A stretch of 64,000 bases of DNA from TOLSYN sp963849065. GTDB taxonomy: Bacteria; Acidobacteriota; Terriglobia; Terriglobales; Acidobacteriaceae. The translations under genes were made by a program, and so were the position numbers. Below the pieces are notes generated by a model, which was given only the letters and a program-made list of their open reading frames with translations, ran no database searches and was not told where the DNA came from. This document shows positions 44,665-52,746 of this stretch, piece by piece (within the stretch, counting starts at the first letter, position 1; every line of letters begins with the position of its first letter). The stretch spans positions 434,001 through 498,000 of the forward strand of contig CAWKFM010000005.1 of assembly GCA_963849065.1 (NCBI GenBank). The letters run 5' to 3'.

Positions 44665-46205
44665 GCCGGTCCTTTGCATCCCTGCAACTCTCTGCGACAC
44701 ATTTCCACCAAAGCATCGCGGCTGAAGCCTCCTCCAAACAGAAGCACGCGCGGCGCATCTTCGCGGGGCAGCAGCAACGATGCCCGGCTTAATTCTTGCA
44801 CGGCCAAATCCAATTCACCACCACGCTTAGCCAACAGGCCCAAATGCAGGTGCGGCATGGCAAACGATGGGTCCAGGTAAATCGCCGTAAGGTCGTGTTC
44901 CATGGCCGTGCGACGGTCATCCACCTGCTCGCGACAAAGCGCCATCACGTAATAGGCTCCGGCGTTCAAGGTATCCAATTCCAGCACCGAGGCGCATGTG
45001 CGTTCGGCTAGCGTGAGATCGCCGCGATTGGCCAGCAGTGCAGCCCGCAGCACCTGTACATCGGGGCTGGTTTGAGCATCGGCCGGCAACGCCTGCAGCG
45101 CGGCCAACGCTTGCTCAAAGCGCTCCTCCTGGAGGAGTTCCAGAGCCGCACTCAAACCGGCTGGAACGCCTTTGGCGGCCGCCGCGATCGGCAACGGCTT
45201 CTCGTTTGCCGTAAGCGGCTGCTCCGGAGCGCGGGTCAGCTTTCTTATGCGCTCGGTAGCCTGCCGTATGGCGTCGGCCCAACCGCCACCAGTATCCGGG
45301 GGCAGAATCTCCGCACCCTGGGCAGGTTGGATGGCAGGGCTGCTTATCGCTGTCCGCGAGCGATCTTTTACCCCACCGCGGCCCGCGTGGTGCTGATAGT
45401 AAAACGTTCCATGGGTGTGACAGAGATGAAAGTCGTGGGAGACGCCGCGCAAGGTCTCTGCCGGACCCATAAAAAGATAACCACCCGGCGACAGCGATTC
45501 GGCCATCCGGGCCACCACCGCTTGCCCCGCTTCGGCTGAAAGGTACATGAAGGCATTGCGGAAGAAGATTACGTCGTAGGCGCTGGGCTTCCAGAAGGGG
45601 GCGTGTGAGTCCATCAGGTTGCCCTCCTCCAGGGAAACCATGCTCCGAATCGAGTCGTGGAGCTGGAAGTCGCGTCCTTGCGGAAGGAAATAACGATTTT
45701 TGAAGGCCGGGTCTATCTCGCGTAGCGACCAGGGGGAATACCGGCCGTTCTTCCCCTTGTTGACGGCTGCGGGGTTGACGTCGATACCGCGGATGGTGAC
45801 CTGCCAGCCGGACAGTTCCGCCCGGTCCTTCACCAGCATGGCTACCGTGTAGGGTTCATCGCCGGAGGCACAGCCAGCGGAGAGAATGTTGAGTTGCCGG
45901 GTGGCGCCCCGCATTCGGATACGCTCAGGCAGTACGACCTCTTGGAGCACGCGAAAATGATCCGGAATGCGGAAGAAATAGGTTTCCGGAATGGTCAGGT
46001 GACCCACCACCGCACGGAGTTCTGGCAAAGAGGTGCCCAGCAGACACAAGTAGCTCCCGACGTCGGGGCTGCTTGTCGCCTCAATCCGGCGGCGCAGTAC
46101 GTCCGCCAGTTCATCGAGCTTGGAATCGTCGAACCTTAGGCCCAGTCGCTGCGCCAGCGTGACCCGAAAGTTCGCGAGTTCGATTGGTTCGAAGCTGTGC
46201 TTCAC
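44661..46205 (-). CDS. cheR: CheR methyltransferase with C-terminal TPR-like region
   Basis: About 514 residues against 270-290 for a plain CheR. The N-terminal helical domain (ANFRVTLAQRLGLRFDDSKL) and the SAM-binding domain (LNILSAGCASGDEPYTVAML, VIFFRNAFMYLS) are followed by tetratricopeptide-like helices (about 350-500). It methylates MCP glutamates; the TPR part probably mediates protein contacts, as in FrzF or other alternative che systems. The start is GTG 46205, whose GTGA overlaps the upstream cheW stop. Confidence 0.9.
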   Translation of the reverse strand: MKHSFEPIELANFRVTLAQRLGLRFDDSKLDELADVLRRRIEATSSPDVGSYLCLLGTSLPELRAVVGHLTIPETYFFRIPDHFRVLQEVVLPERIRMRGATRQLNILSAGCASGDEPYTVAMLVKDRAELSGWQVTIRGIDVNPAAVNKGKNGRYSPWSLREIDPAFKNRYFLPQGRDFQLHDSIRSMVSLEEGNLMDSHAPFWKPSAYDVIFFRNAFMYLSAEAGQAVVARMAESLSPGGYLFMGPAETLRGVSHDFHLCHTHGTFYYQHHAGRGGVKDRSRTAISSPAIQPAQGAEILPPDTGGGWADAIRQATERIRKLTRAPEQPLTANEKPLPIAAAAKGVPAGLSAALELLQEERFEQALAALQALPADAQTSPDVQVLRAALLANRGDLTLAERTCASVLELDTLNAGAYYVMALCREQVDDRRTAMEHDLTAIYLDPSFAMPHLHLGLLAKRGGELDLAVQELSRASLLLPREDAPRVLLFGGGFSRDALVEMCRRELQGCKGPA

Positions 46206-46669
46206 AGAGCCGCCTTCGTCTGCGGGAGCGCTTCCCACATCGACTCTGGCACCATACGAGCCGTATCGAGCACGACGAGAAATTCCGCGTCCAGCGTGCC
46301 GATGCTTTGGATAAGCTCCGTTCGTACAGTTCTGAGCAGCGGCGGCAGGTTTCCCAACTCGCGGTCGCTTAGGTCGGCGATGCCAAGCACGCTATGCACC
46401 GCCAATGCGACGCAGCGTTGCCCCACGCGAAGTGTGACAAAACGGGTCGGGAGTTCACAGAGACCGTTCCCCTGGAGAAGCCCCGTTAACTGGACCACCG
46501 GCACTGCAGCGCCGCGGATGCGCGCCACCCCTTGGACAAAGTCGGATCGAATGGCCAAGGGCTCGACCGGCAGCGGGCGCATAATCTCAATAACCTCAGC
46601 TAGAGGGAAGGCACAGAGTGCGCCTGGAATACGCACCAGCAGGGCCGGATTTGCACGGGGTTTGTCCAT
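46202..46669 (-). CDS. cheW: CheW-type coupling protein (first gene of the operon)
   Basis: 155 residues. CheW segments are LLVRIPGALCAFPLAEVIEI, VEPLAIRSDFVQGVARIRGA and AVPVVQLTGLLQ. It is the first gene of the overlapping cluster cheW-cheR-cheW-mcp-cheA-cheB-kinase. The promoter must lie in the 312-nt region upstream, which also holds the structured element at 46813. Confidence 0.85.
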   Translation of the reverse strand: MDKPRANPALLVRIPGALCAFPLAEVIEIMRPLPVEPLAIRSDFVQGVARIRGAAVPVVQLTGLLQGNGLCELPTRFVTLRVGQRCVALAVHSVLGIADLSDRELGNLPPLLRTVRTELIQSIGTLDAEFLVVLDTARMVPESMWEALPQTKAAL

Positions 46670-46812
46670 AGCGAGTTTCTATACAGCCATTCCCTCGCAT
46701 TCATCTGCTAGGGCGATGTGCACGCTGCCCTTTGCCGATTCAGATAAGACCTAGAAGCCAGCAGCCAGGGAAAGAACCCAGAAGTAACCGTCAGTATAAC
46801 CTGAGCCATCCT

Positions 46813-46882
46813 CTCTGGCGGGCGGTTGGAATTCGAACTCCCGCCGCTTTTTCGGGCGAGTGAAACACCTTTGCCGCCAGAG
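46813..46882 (-). other. structured 70-nt element, possibly a tRNA 3' fragment
   Basis: Outer arms CTCTGGCGG (46813) and CCGCCAGAG (to 46882) are perfect reverse complements. On the minus strand the inside contains GGGAGTTCGAATTCC and ends in CCGCCCGCCA, very like the T-arm and 3' end of a tRNA. No D-arm or anticodon arm can be drawn, so it is not an intact tRNA. A tRNA-derived attachment-site scar or another folded RNA are the options. The remainder of 46670-46981 shows no gene. Confidence 0.35.
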
Positions 46883-46981
46883 GTCGCGGAACGTGCCTTG
46901 AAGTCGATAGATCTATCCAAGCGATAGTGCGCTCGCAATGCTACGCCGAGTCACCGCCCTGTCGTCATTGCACCGCAGCGT

Positions 46982-49900
46982 CTAAAATTCCAGCCTTGCC
47001 TGGAACGCGATCATGCGCGGACTACTATCGCCACCCAAACCCACGCCTAGCAGACCAGTCGGCGGGGAGGTGGTGGATGTCAGGGCCCCAAATCCTGTCT
47101 GCGTGGAGGGTTTTCCCGGAACACCGGCCAGCACCATGCTGGGCAGTGCAAAGTTGGGATGATTGAAGATGTTGAAGAACTGCGCGTCCAGCCTCAGTGT
47201 GACCTTGTCGCTAAGAGGAATGTGTTTCGTGAGATACATGTCGGACCAGAAGAATCCAGGGCCGCGGAACTGGTTCCTGCCCGTGTTACCAAATTGGCAG
47301 TTTGCCGGGCTATCCCCACCGACACAGGCGCCCGTGCTCGGATCGACGGTGGAGATGAAAGCGTCGGGGTTCAGCCACTGCACCGTACCAGGCTGCGTAG
47401 TAGCAAGGTCACAGTGACGGCAATACGGATCGACTCCGGGCACAAGGCTGGCGAACTGCGGGCCTCCGCCCTGCACAATGCCGTTTCCATTTGCCGAGTA
47501 TGGCGTGCTCAGGACGGAAAACGGAACGCCGCTGTGCCAGAAAAACGTTCCCGAGATTTGCCAGTCGTTCACAATATGCCCCATCCATGGGCTGCGGACC
47601 TTTACCGGTAGCTGATACACGTACTGTGCAGTGAGATTTTGGCGAATGTCATAGTCACAGGGGCCATAGTCGCGTCGAAGCTCCCCAGGTAAGGGTGAGA
47701 GAATGCCGCCAGCAGAAAATTGCAGGAAGCCTCCGTTGGAAACCTCATCCATGCAATAGCTCCATGTGTAGTTGATCTGTCCCTGCAAACCGTGCCCCAG
47801 CCGCTTCATCGCCGTGAGCTGAAGGCCGTTGTAATGGCTGTTCGCGCCGGTGGAGAACTGCGTCACTGCTGCGAATCGCGGATCGGTTGGCTGCAGGTAG
47901 GGGAATGGCGCGAAGCATCCCTGGCATACCGTCTGGTAGCCATTCACCTGCGTCTGATAGGGCTGGTTGACGGCGCGAGTGCCCACGTACTGTGCCTTGA
48001 CGCTGGCGGTGTTTCCGATCTGATGCTCGATGCCTAGGCTCCACTCCATGAAATACGGGGCGTGAAGCTCTCCGCTGGGCACCGCCGTAATCGCGACCGG
48101 CTGAAGGCAACTTGCAGAATTGGCGAGTGGAGACGCACAGGAGAGCTGGCCGCTGGAAAACCCCGCGCCGAAACTCTGATTGGCAGCCACAGTGGCATCT
48201 ACCGCACTGTTCGGCACTCCTGGCGCAATCGCCGTGCCGCCCACCGTGCCAAGTAGCCCGCCCTGGAACGTCTTATCGTATGGCGGATTGGTGCCGACTA
48301 TATCGGCGATACTGCCCGGCAGGATATCGCTGAAGACTCCAAAACCACTCCGAAGTACGGTGTTCGGTTCGAGCTGCCACGCGATCGCCGTTCGCGGTTG
48401 AAGGATTGCGACCGGCGTGGAAGAGAACAGGTTGCCGAGATGAGTCTGGATCACTTCGTTCAACGGCTGGTTGACATTATGCGAGATCGAATCGAAGGAG
48501 CCGGTGAGCCTGCCAATCTCGTCGTGGGGATTCAGAGGGTTGGAGTTGTACGTATCGCGGAGCCCAATCGTCCACGTCAGCTTCGGGGTTAGCTTCCATG
48601 TGTCCTGCGCATAGAAATCCAGGTTGAGAAAGTTGAACGGCTCATTTGGCACAGTTGGGAAGGTCTCTGTTGCGGTGGATGCCACTCCGTAGATGAACTG
48701 CGGCAGGGTTGTGTACTGCACCGTGGGCACGGTGCCCTCATCAAAGTCGTAGTCATTGAGACGGAGGATACGGGTATTGGTGCCGAACCTGAATTCGTGA
48801 GCGCCATGGCTCCAGGCAAGATTGTCATTGATGAAGAAGCGTGTCGCGCGGCGTCCCTGGGTCCAGGTGTTGTCGAGGCCGCCGAGTGTAGTGAACGGCG
48901 CGTTGGCTCCGCTGCCTTGTAACACGATCGGGAACGCAGCGAGTGTCTGCTGAAAGTTTTTGGGCGCAAACAGGCTCTCATACCAGGAGAATGCGGGGTT
49001 GAAATAGTTCACGACGTTTTGCGAAAACACGTGCGTGTATCCCGACGCGAGTGAGTAAAGGGGCTGAGGTGACACGGCGTTAAATAACGGATTGATGGGA
49101 TCTGTCCAGGCGGCCTGCAGGCCGGTGTCGGACTGAATGCGAAACCAGACGGTATTGTTCGTGTTCACGTTGTAGTCGATGCGAGCTGTCTGCACCTGCT
49201 CGCTGTCATCGCTGGAGTGAGAGATACCGCGCCGATTGGCGCAGCCGTTTCCGTCATTCGGAACCGCGGGGCTAGCTCCTCCAACATCGAACGGACAGCC
49301 TAGCACGGCGAGAGGAGTACCGGCCGTGTTTCCGTACAGCGAAAACATTTTCGTGTAGAACGGTACCTCCGACGGCGCGGGCGCATACACCGATCCGGTT
49401 ACGGAGTCGGTTCCGCCCAAAGGGAGCTGTCGCAGCACATATTGCTGGAATGCGGCGCTGGGAAGCGTTGTGGTGGTGAAGATAGGCAGCGCAATCCGTA
49501 CCCATTCGCTATCGAAAAAGAAAAACAGTTTGTCGTGCACAATCGGACCGCCCAGGCTGCCGCCAAAGTGGTTCACGTTGGAGCGTGGCTTGGGTGTGCC
49601 AGGCGTCTCACTCAAGAAATAATCTTCAGCACTCAGGACGGAGCCGCTCCACAGCTCGTAGAGATTTCCGTGGAATTTATTTGTGCCGGATTTGGTGACG
49701 TAGTTGACCTGCGAAGCGCCGTAGCGACCCTGGTCCACGGAATAGGAAAGCGTGTTGACGGTCACCTCCGAGATTGAGTTCAATCCCAGGACCAAGTTGG
49801 TCGAAAGGCCGCTGTTCAGGTTGGTCAGCGGATCGTTGGTTTCCAGTCCATCCACGATGTAGCCGTTGGAAAGCGCGGGCAGTCCGTTGAATTCCACGTT

Positions 49901-50497
49901 GCCATAGCCGTTCGTCCCGCCAACGAAGTCATTGCTGCTGCCCGCCGTGTTGATGAGGGCTCCTGCGGCAAACTGCAAAGGGTAGGTCAGATCGCCGCCA
50001 GGATTCGGCAGATCCTCCAGGGCTTTGGCGCTGAGCGTCGTGGAGGTATTGGCGTTTTCCGGGTTGATCAGCGGGGCTTCACTGCTCACCTCGACCGACT
50101 GATTGGATTGAGCCACTTTCAAAGTGAAGTCAACCGTTTGCTTCTGGCCCAGGCTTGACACGACATTGCCGTTCTGCCCCGGCTGGAAGCCTTGCGCCTC
50201 CACTTTGACCGAGTAAACCCCCGGCATTAGCTGAGGAAAGTTGAACCGGCCTCCATCATCGGTCTGGGCACTGCGCTTCAGGCCGGTCTCCTGATTCGTG
50301 ATCGTTACGCTGGCTCCCTGAATAACCGCCCCGGTCGTGTCGGTGACTTGGCCAACGATGGCGCTGGTGGTTTCGCCTTGAGCAAAGGCCTTCGATGGAA
50401 AAACGGAAACGGAGATCATCAGCGCAACGAGAACCGCAGCCCGCGACAAGAGGACCGATGAATAACATTGGAGGCGTTCTGGTGCAGCCAGTTTCAT
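46982..50497 (-). CDS. Oar-type TonB-dependent receptor with carboxypeptidase-regulatory domain
   Basis: 1171 residues. A signal peptide ends near KAFAQG; an Ig-like carboxypeptidase-regulatory domain follows at about 43-130 (IVGQVTDTTGAVIQGASVTI, PGVYSVKVEAQGF). The plug has GNVEFNGLPALSNGYIVDGL, and a long outer-membrane barrel ends in the aromatic IAFQARLEF. Such receptors are multiplied in Acidobacteriota and usually take up oligosaccharides, peptides or metal complexes. There is no adjacent TonB/ExbBD. The DtxR-family gene just upstream and the dyad between them suggest metal-controlled expression (inference). Confidence 0.92.
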   Translation of the reverse strand: MKLAAPERLQCYSSVLLSRAAVLVALMISVSVFPSKAFAQGETTSAIVGQVTDTTGAVIQGASVTITNQETGLKRSAQTDDGGRFNFPQLMPGVYSVKVEAQGFQPGQNGNVVSSLGQKQTVDFTLKVAQSNQSVEVSSEAPLINPENANTSTTLSAKALEDLPNPGGDLTYPLQFAAGALINTAGSSNDFVGGTNGYGNVEFNGLPALSNGYIVDGLETNDPLTNLNSGLSTNLVLGLNSISEVTVNTLSYSVDQGRYGASQVNYVTKSGTNKFHGNLYELWSGSVLSAEDYFLSETPGTPKPRSNVNHFGGSLGGPIVHDKLFFFFDSEWVRIALPIFTTTTLPSAAFQQYVLRQLPLGGTDSVTGSVYAPAPSEVPFYTKMFSLYGNTAGTPLAVLGCPFDVGGASPAVPNDGNGCANRRGISHSSDDSEQVQTARIDYNVNTNNTVWFRIQSDTGLQAAWTDPINPLFNAVSPQPLYSLASGYTHVFSQNVVNYFNPAFSWYESLFAPKNFQQTLAAFPIVLQGSGANAPFTTLGGLDNTWTQGRRATRFFINDNLAWSHGAHEFRFGTNTRILRLNDYDFDEGTVPTVQYTTLPQFIYGVASTATETFPTVPNEPFNFLNLDFYAQDTWKLTPKLTWTIGLRDTYNSNPLNPHDEIGRLTGSFDSISHNVNQPLNEVIQTHLGNLFSSTPVAILQPRTAIAWQLEPNTVLRSGFGVFSDILPGSIADIVGTNPPYDKTFQGGLLGTVGGTAIAPGVPNSAVDATVAANQSFGAGFSSGQLSCASPLANSASCLQPVAITAVPSGELHAPYFMEWSLGIEHQIGNTASVKAQYVGTRAVNQPYQTQVNGYQTVCQGCFAPFPYLQPTDPRFAAVTQFSTGANSHYNGLQLTAMKRLGHGLQGQINYTWSYCMDEVSNGGFLQFSAGGILSPLPGELRRDYGPCDYDIRQNLTAQYVYQLPVKVRSPWMGHIVNDWQISGTFFWHSGVPFSVLSTPYSANGNGIVQGGGPQFASLVPGVDPYCRHCDLATTQPGTVQWLNPDAFISTVDPSTGACVGGDSPANCQFGNTGRNQFRGPGFFWSDMYLTKHIPLSDKVTLRLDAQFFNIFNHPNFALPSMVLAGVPGKPSTQTGFGALTSTTSPPTGLLGVGLGGDSSPRMIAFQARLEF

Positions 50498-50550
50498 GGT
50501 CTACTCCGATGGCTGCCGAGTGTGGACAGACTACGCCCCACCTGAATAGC

Positions 50551-50602
50551 CATAGTAGACTATGAGATGTTAACTATGATTCACTAGTTGCAGGAAACTA
50601 GT
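50551..50602. promoter_or_regulatory. dyads in the receptor promoter, candidate metalloregulator operator
   Basis: CATAGT-AG-ACTATG (50551-50564) is a perfect dyad 54-67 nt upstream of the receptor start. A second dyad, ACTAGTT-N6-AACTAGT (50583-50602), overlaps the stop codon of the DtxR-family gene. The half-sites share the ACTA core. The spacing from the receptor start fits a promoter operator. Confidence 0.5.
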
Positions 50603-51251
50603 ATTTCTCGACCCAGATTCTTTCGGCGGCAGGTGCGCCCAGCCGAATCGTTCTCTTTTCCACCGTCAACGTGACGGTGCCATCGTAATTCCGGTTCTCG
50701 ACGGCCAGCCGAACGCCGGGGCGTATTCCTTCGCCCTCAAAGAAGTCCAACAGTTTGCGGTCCCGTTCGTAAACGCTGGCGACCCGGTACTGCAAACCTT
50801 CCTCCGCTTCACTGAGCAGGCGCTGGCCTTTCTTCCTCCGTTCCGCGGGGCTCCTGAGCGCCAAGCTATTGCCATGGGGGCAAACGTCTTTGTTGCCCAG
50901 TTTCTCCACAAGCTTTTTTTCGAATGCCGGAGAGACGGCATGTTCCAGACGTTCTGCCTCCTCGTGGATCTCATACCATGGCATGCCGAAGATCTCCGAG
51001 AGCATGCGCTCAATCAGGTGATGGCGAAAGATGATCTGTTCGGCAACCTGCCGTCCCTGAGAGGTCAGCTGAATCCGGCCGTCGCTTTTCACCGTAACCA
51101 TGCCGTCTTTTTTCAGGCGCTTCAAGGCTGCAGTCACAGCAGGACGCGTCACTGCGAGCCAATGAGCAAGCGTGGCAGAGATCACTGTGTTGCCTTCGGC
51201 CTCCGCCTCGGCGACGGCCTTAAGGTAGTCCTCTTTGGAAACGGTGATCAT
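50598..51251 (-). CDS. DtxR/MntR-family metal-dependent transcriptional regulator
   Basis: 217 residues. The winged helix opens with ITVSKEDYLKAVAEAEAEGN and contains VTRPAVTAALKRLKKDGMVT. The dimerisation and metal-binding part has RHHLIERML, HEEAERLEHAVS and CPHGNSL. A C-terminal FeoA/SH3-like domain follows (GIRPGVRLAVENRNYDGTVT). Members bind DNA when loaded with Fe(II) or Mn(II). It lies 100 nt upstream of the TonB-dependent receptor on the same strand. I cannot separate iron from manganese specificity by eye. Confidence 0.9.
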   Translation of the reverse strand: MITVSKEDYLKAVAEAEAEGNTVISATLAHWLAVTRPAVTAALKRLKKDGMVTVKSDGRIQLTSQGRQVAEQIIFRHHLIERMLSEIFGMPWYEIHEEAERLEHAVSPAFEKKLVEKLGNKDVCPHGNSLALRSPAERRKKGQRLLSEAEEGLQYRVASVYERDRKLLDFFEGEGIRPGVRLAVENRNYDGTVTLTVEKRTIRLGAPAAERIWVEKY

Positions 51252-51679
51252 CGTAGAACTCGACGGAGTGCTGCGGTGCAGTTTAGCATGCGGCCCCGGA
51301 ACCGCTTATGGAAGACGCGTTGGAGGTCCTGGTCGGATCATCGGCTACCGTCAGTTACTCATCGGATCGGTTAACAGATACGGTGAAGCTGGTCTGCAAT
51401 GGGCCGGTATGGGAGACTGCGCCTGCCTGCCGTTACGCCAAGATCGCTCAATGTTCAGCCCAGCAGGCAGTATCGGTAATGGTAAACGCCCATCTCGACG
51501 CCAATCATCATGCCAGCACGCGGCAGTAAGATTCCAGTTGGGATGCCGACCACTCGCCAACTGACCGTCAACTTCGGCTTAGGTCCGTGATTTAGGTCTG
51601 TGATTTAGAAAATGGCTCGCAAAATCATGCATCGCGACCCAAACGGGCTCGCATCGAATCGCGCTAGGAGGAAGTGTTT
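51252..51679. other. intergenic region between divergent genes
   Basis: Must hold the promoters of the DtxR-family gene (minus) and the alcohol dehydrogenase (plus). No supported gene; short open frames lack motifs. AGGAGG at 51667-51672 is the ribosome site of the dehydrogenase. Confidence 0.45.
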
Positions 51680-52666
51680 ATGCAAGCTGCCGTCGTTCCC
51701 GCTGTGGGCAGTTCGTGGCAGGTCAAAGACGTTCCGCAACCTGAGCCCGGACCGAATCAAGTGCTGGTGAAGATGCATGCAAGCGGCATCTGCTACACCG
51801 ACGTACATCAAACGCTCGGACACTTGCCCGGACCTTTTCCCCGAATCCTCGGCCACGAACCGGTCGGCGAGATCGTTGCCGTGGCTCCCGACGTCACCAC
51901 GCGAAAGGTCGGCGACCGTGTGGGTACCGCTTGGATTCAATCCACTTGCGGCCGCTGCGAATGGTGCCAGCGTGGCCGCAGAATGTTCTGTCCCTATCTG
52001 CAGGGGACCGGGGTTGAGGCACAAGGCGGACACGCCGAGTACATGCTGATGAATGCCGACGCAGCCTACCTTATTCCCGACAAGGTTTCCTATGAGCAGG
52101 CAGCCCCGATCTTCTGTGCGGGTTACACGGTCTATAGCGGACTTCGCTGGGCCGATCCTAAGCCGCATGAGAGGGTGGCTGTGCTCGGGATCGGCGGCCT
52201 TGGGCACCTGGCAGTGCAATATGCGAAGGCCGCAGGCTTCGAGACCATCGCCGTTTCGCATTCCCCCGATAAAGACAAGATGATCCGCGATCTCGGTGCG
52301 GATGAGATTGTCCGCGACGGCAAGAGCCTTGCGGCAGCTGGGGGCGCAGATGTAATCCTCAGTACCTCAAATTCGACTAAGTCGATGGTGGACAGCATAC
52401 AGGGGTTACGTCCGGACGGGCGGCTTGTCACGATGGGCGCCGATGCGGAACCGCTTTCGGTCTCGCTATTGGATCTCATCTCAAAGCGCATTCGAATCAT
52501 TGGCAGCCAGCAAAACGGTCCGGAATATCTCTACGAAGCGCTTGATTTCGTGGCACAAGGGAAAGTCAAAACGATTGTCGAGACTTACCCCTTGGCGGCG
52601 GCCGCCAAGGCCTACGAGCGCGTTGCGGAGGGCAAGGCCCGGTTCCGCGCCGTCCTCACAATGTAA
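51680..52666 (+). CDS. zinc-dependent alcohol dehydrogenase
   Basis: 328 residues, medium-chain dehydrogenase/reductase. Catalytic zinc ligands are in GICYTDVH and GHEPVGEI; the structural zinc is bound by four Cys in CGRCEWCQRGRRMFC. The Rossmann motif is VLGIGGLGHLAVQYAKAAG. It oxidises or reduces a primary alcohol/aldehyde pair with NAD(P). ATG 51680 lies 7 nt after AGGAGG; a GTG two codons upstream is less likely. The aquaporin and aldehyde dehydrogenase genes follow on the same strand, so an alcohol-aldehyde pathway with channel-assisted uptake is possible. Confidence 0.9.
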   Translation: MQAAVVPAVGSSWQVKDVPQPEPGPNQVLVKMHASGICYTDVHQTLGHLPGPFPRILGHEPVGEIVAVAPDVTTRKVGDRVGTAWIQSTCGRCEWCQRGRRMFCPYLQGTGVEAQGGHAEYMLMNADAAYLIPDKVSYEQAAPIFCAGYTVYSGLRWADPKPHERVAVLGIGGLGHLAVQYAKAAGFETIAVSHSPDKDKMIRDLGADEIVRDGKSLAAAGGADVILSTSNSTKSMVDSIQGLRPDGRLVTMGADAEPLSVSLLDLISKRIRIIGSQQNGPEYLYEALDFVAQGKVKTIVETYPLAAAAKAYERVAEGKARFRAVLTM

Positions 52667-52746
52667 TCGGCGATCCGAGCAGTCAACGCCGCTCTCGGGC
52701 GGATCTCCACATTTAGCCGACCTCCACACGTTTAGGAGGCACGCAA

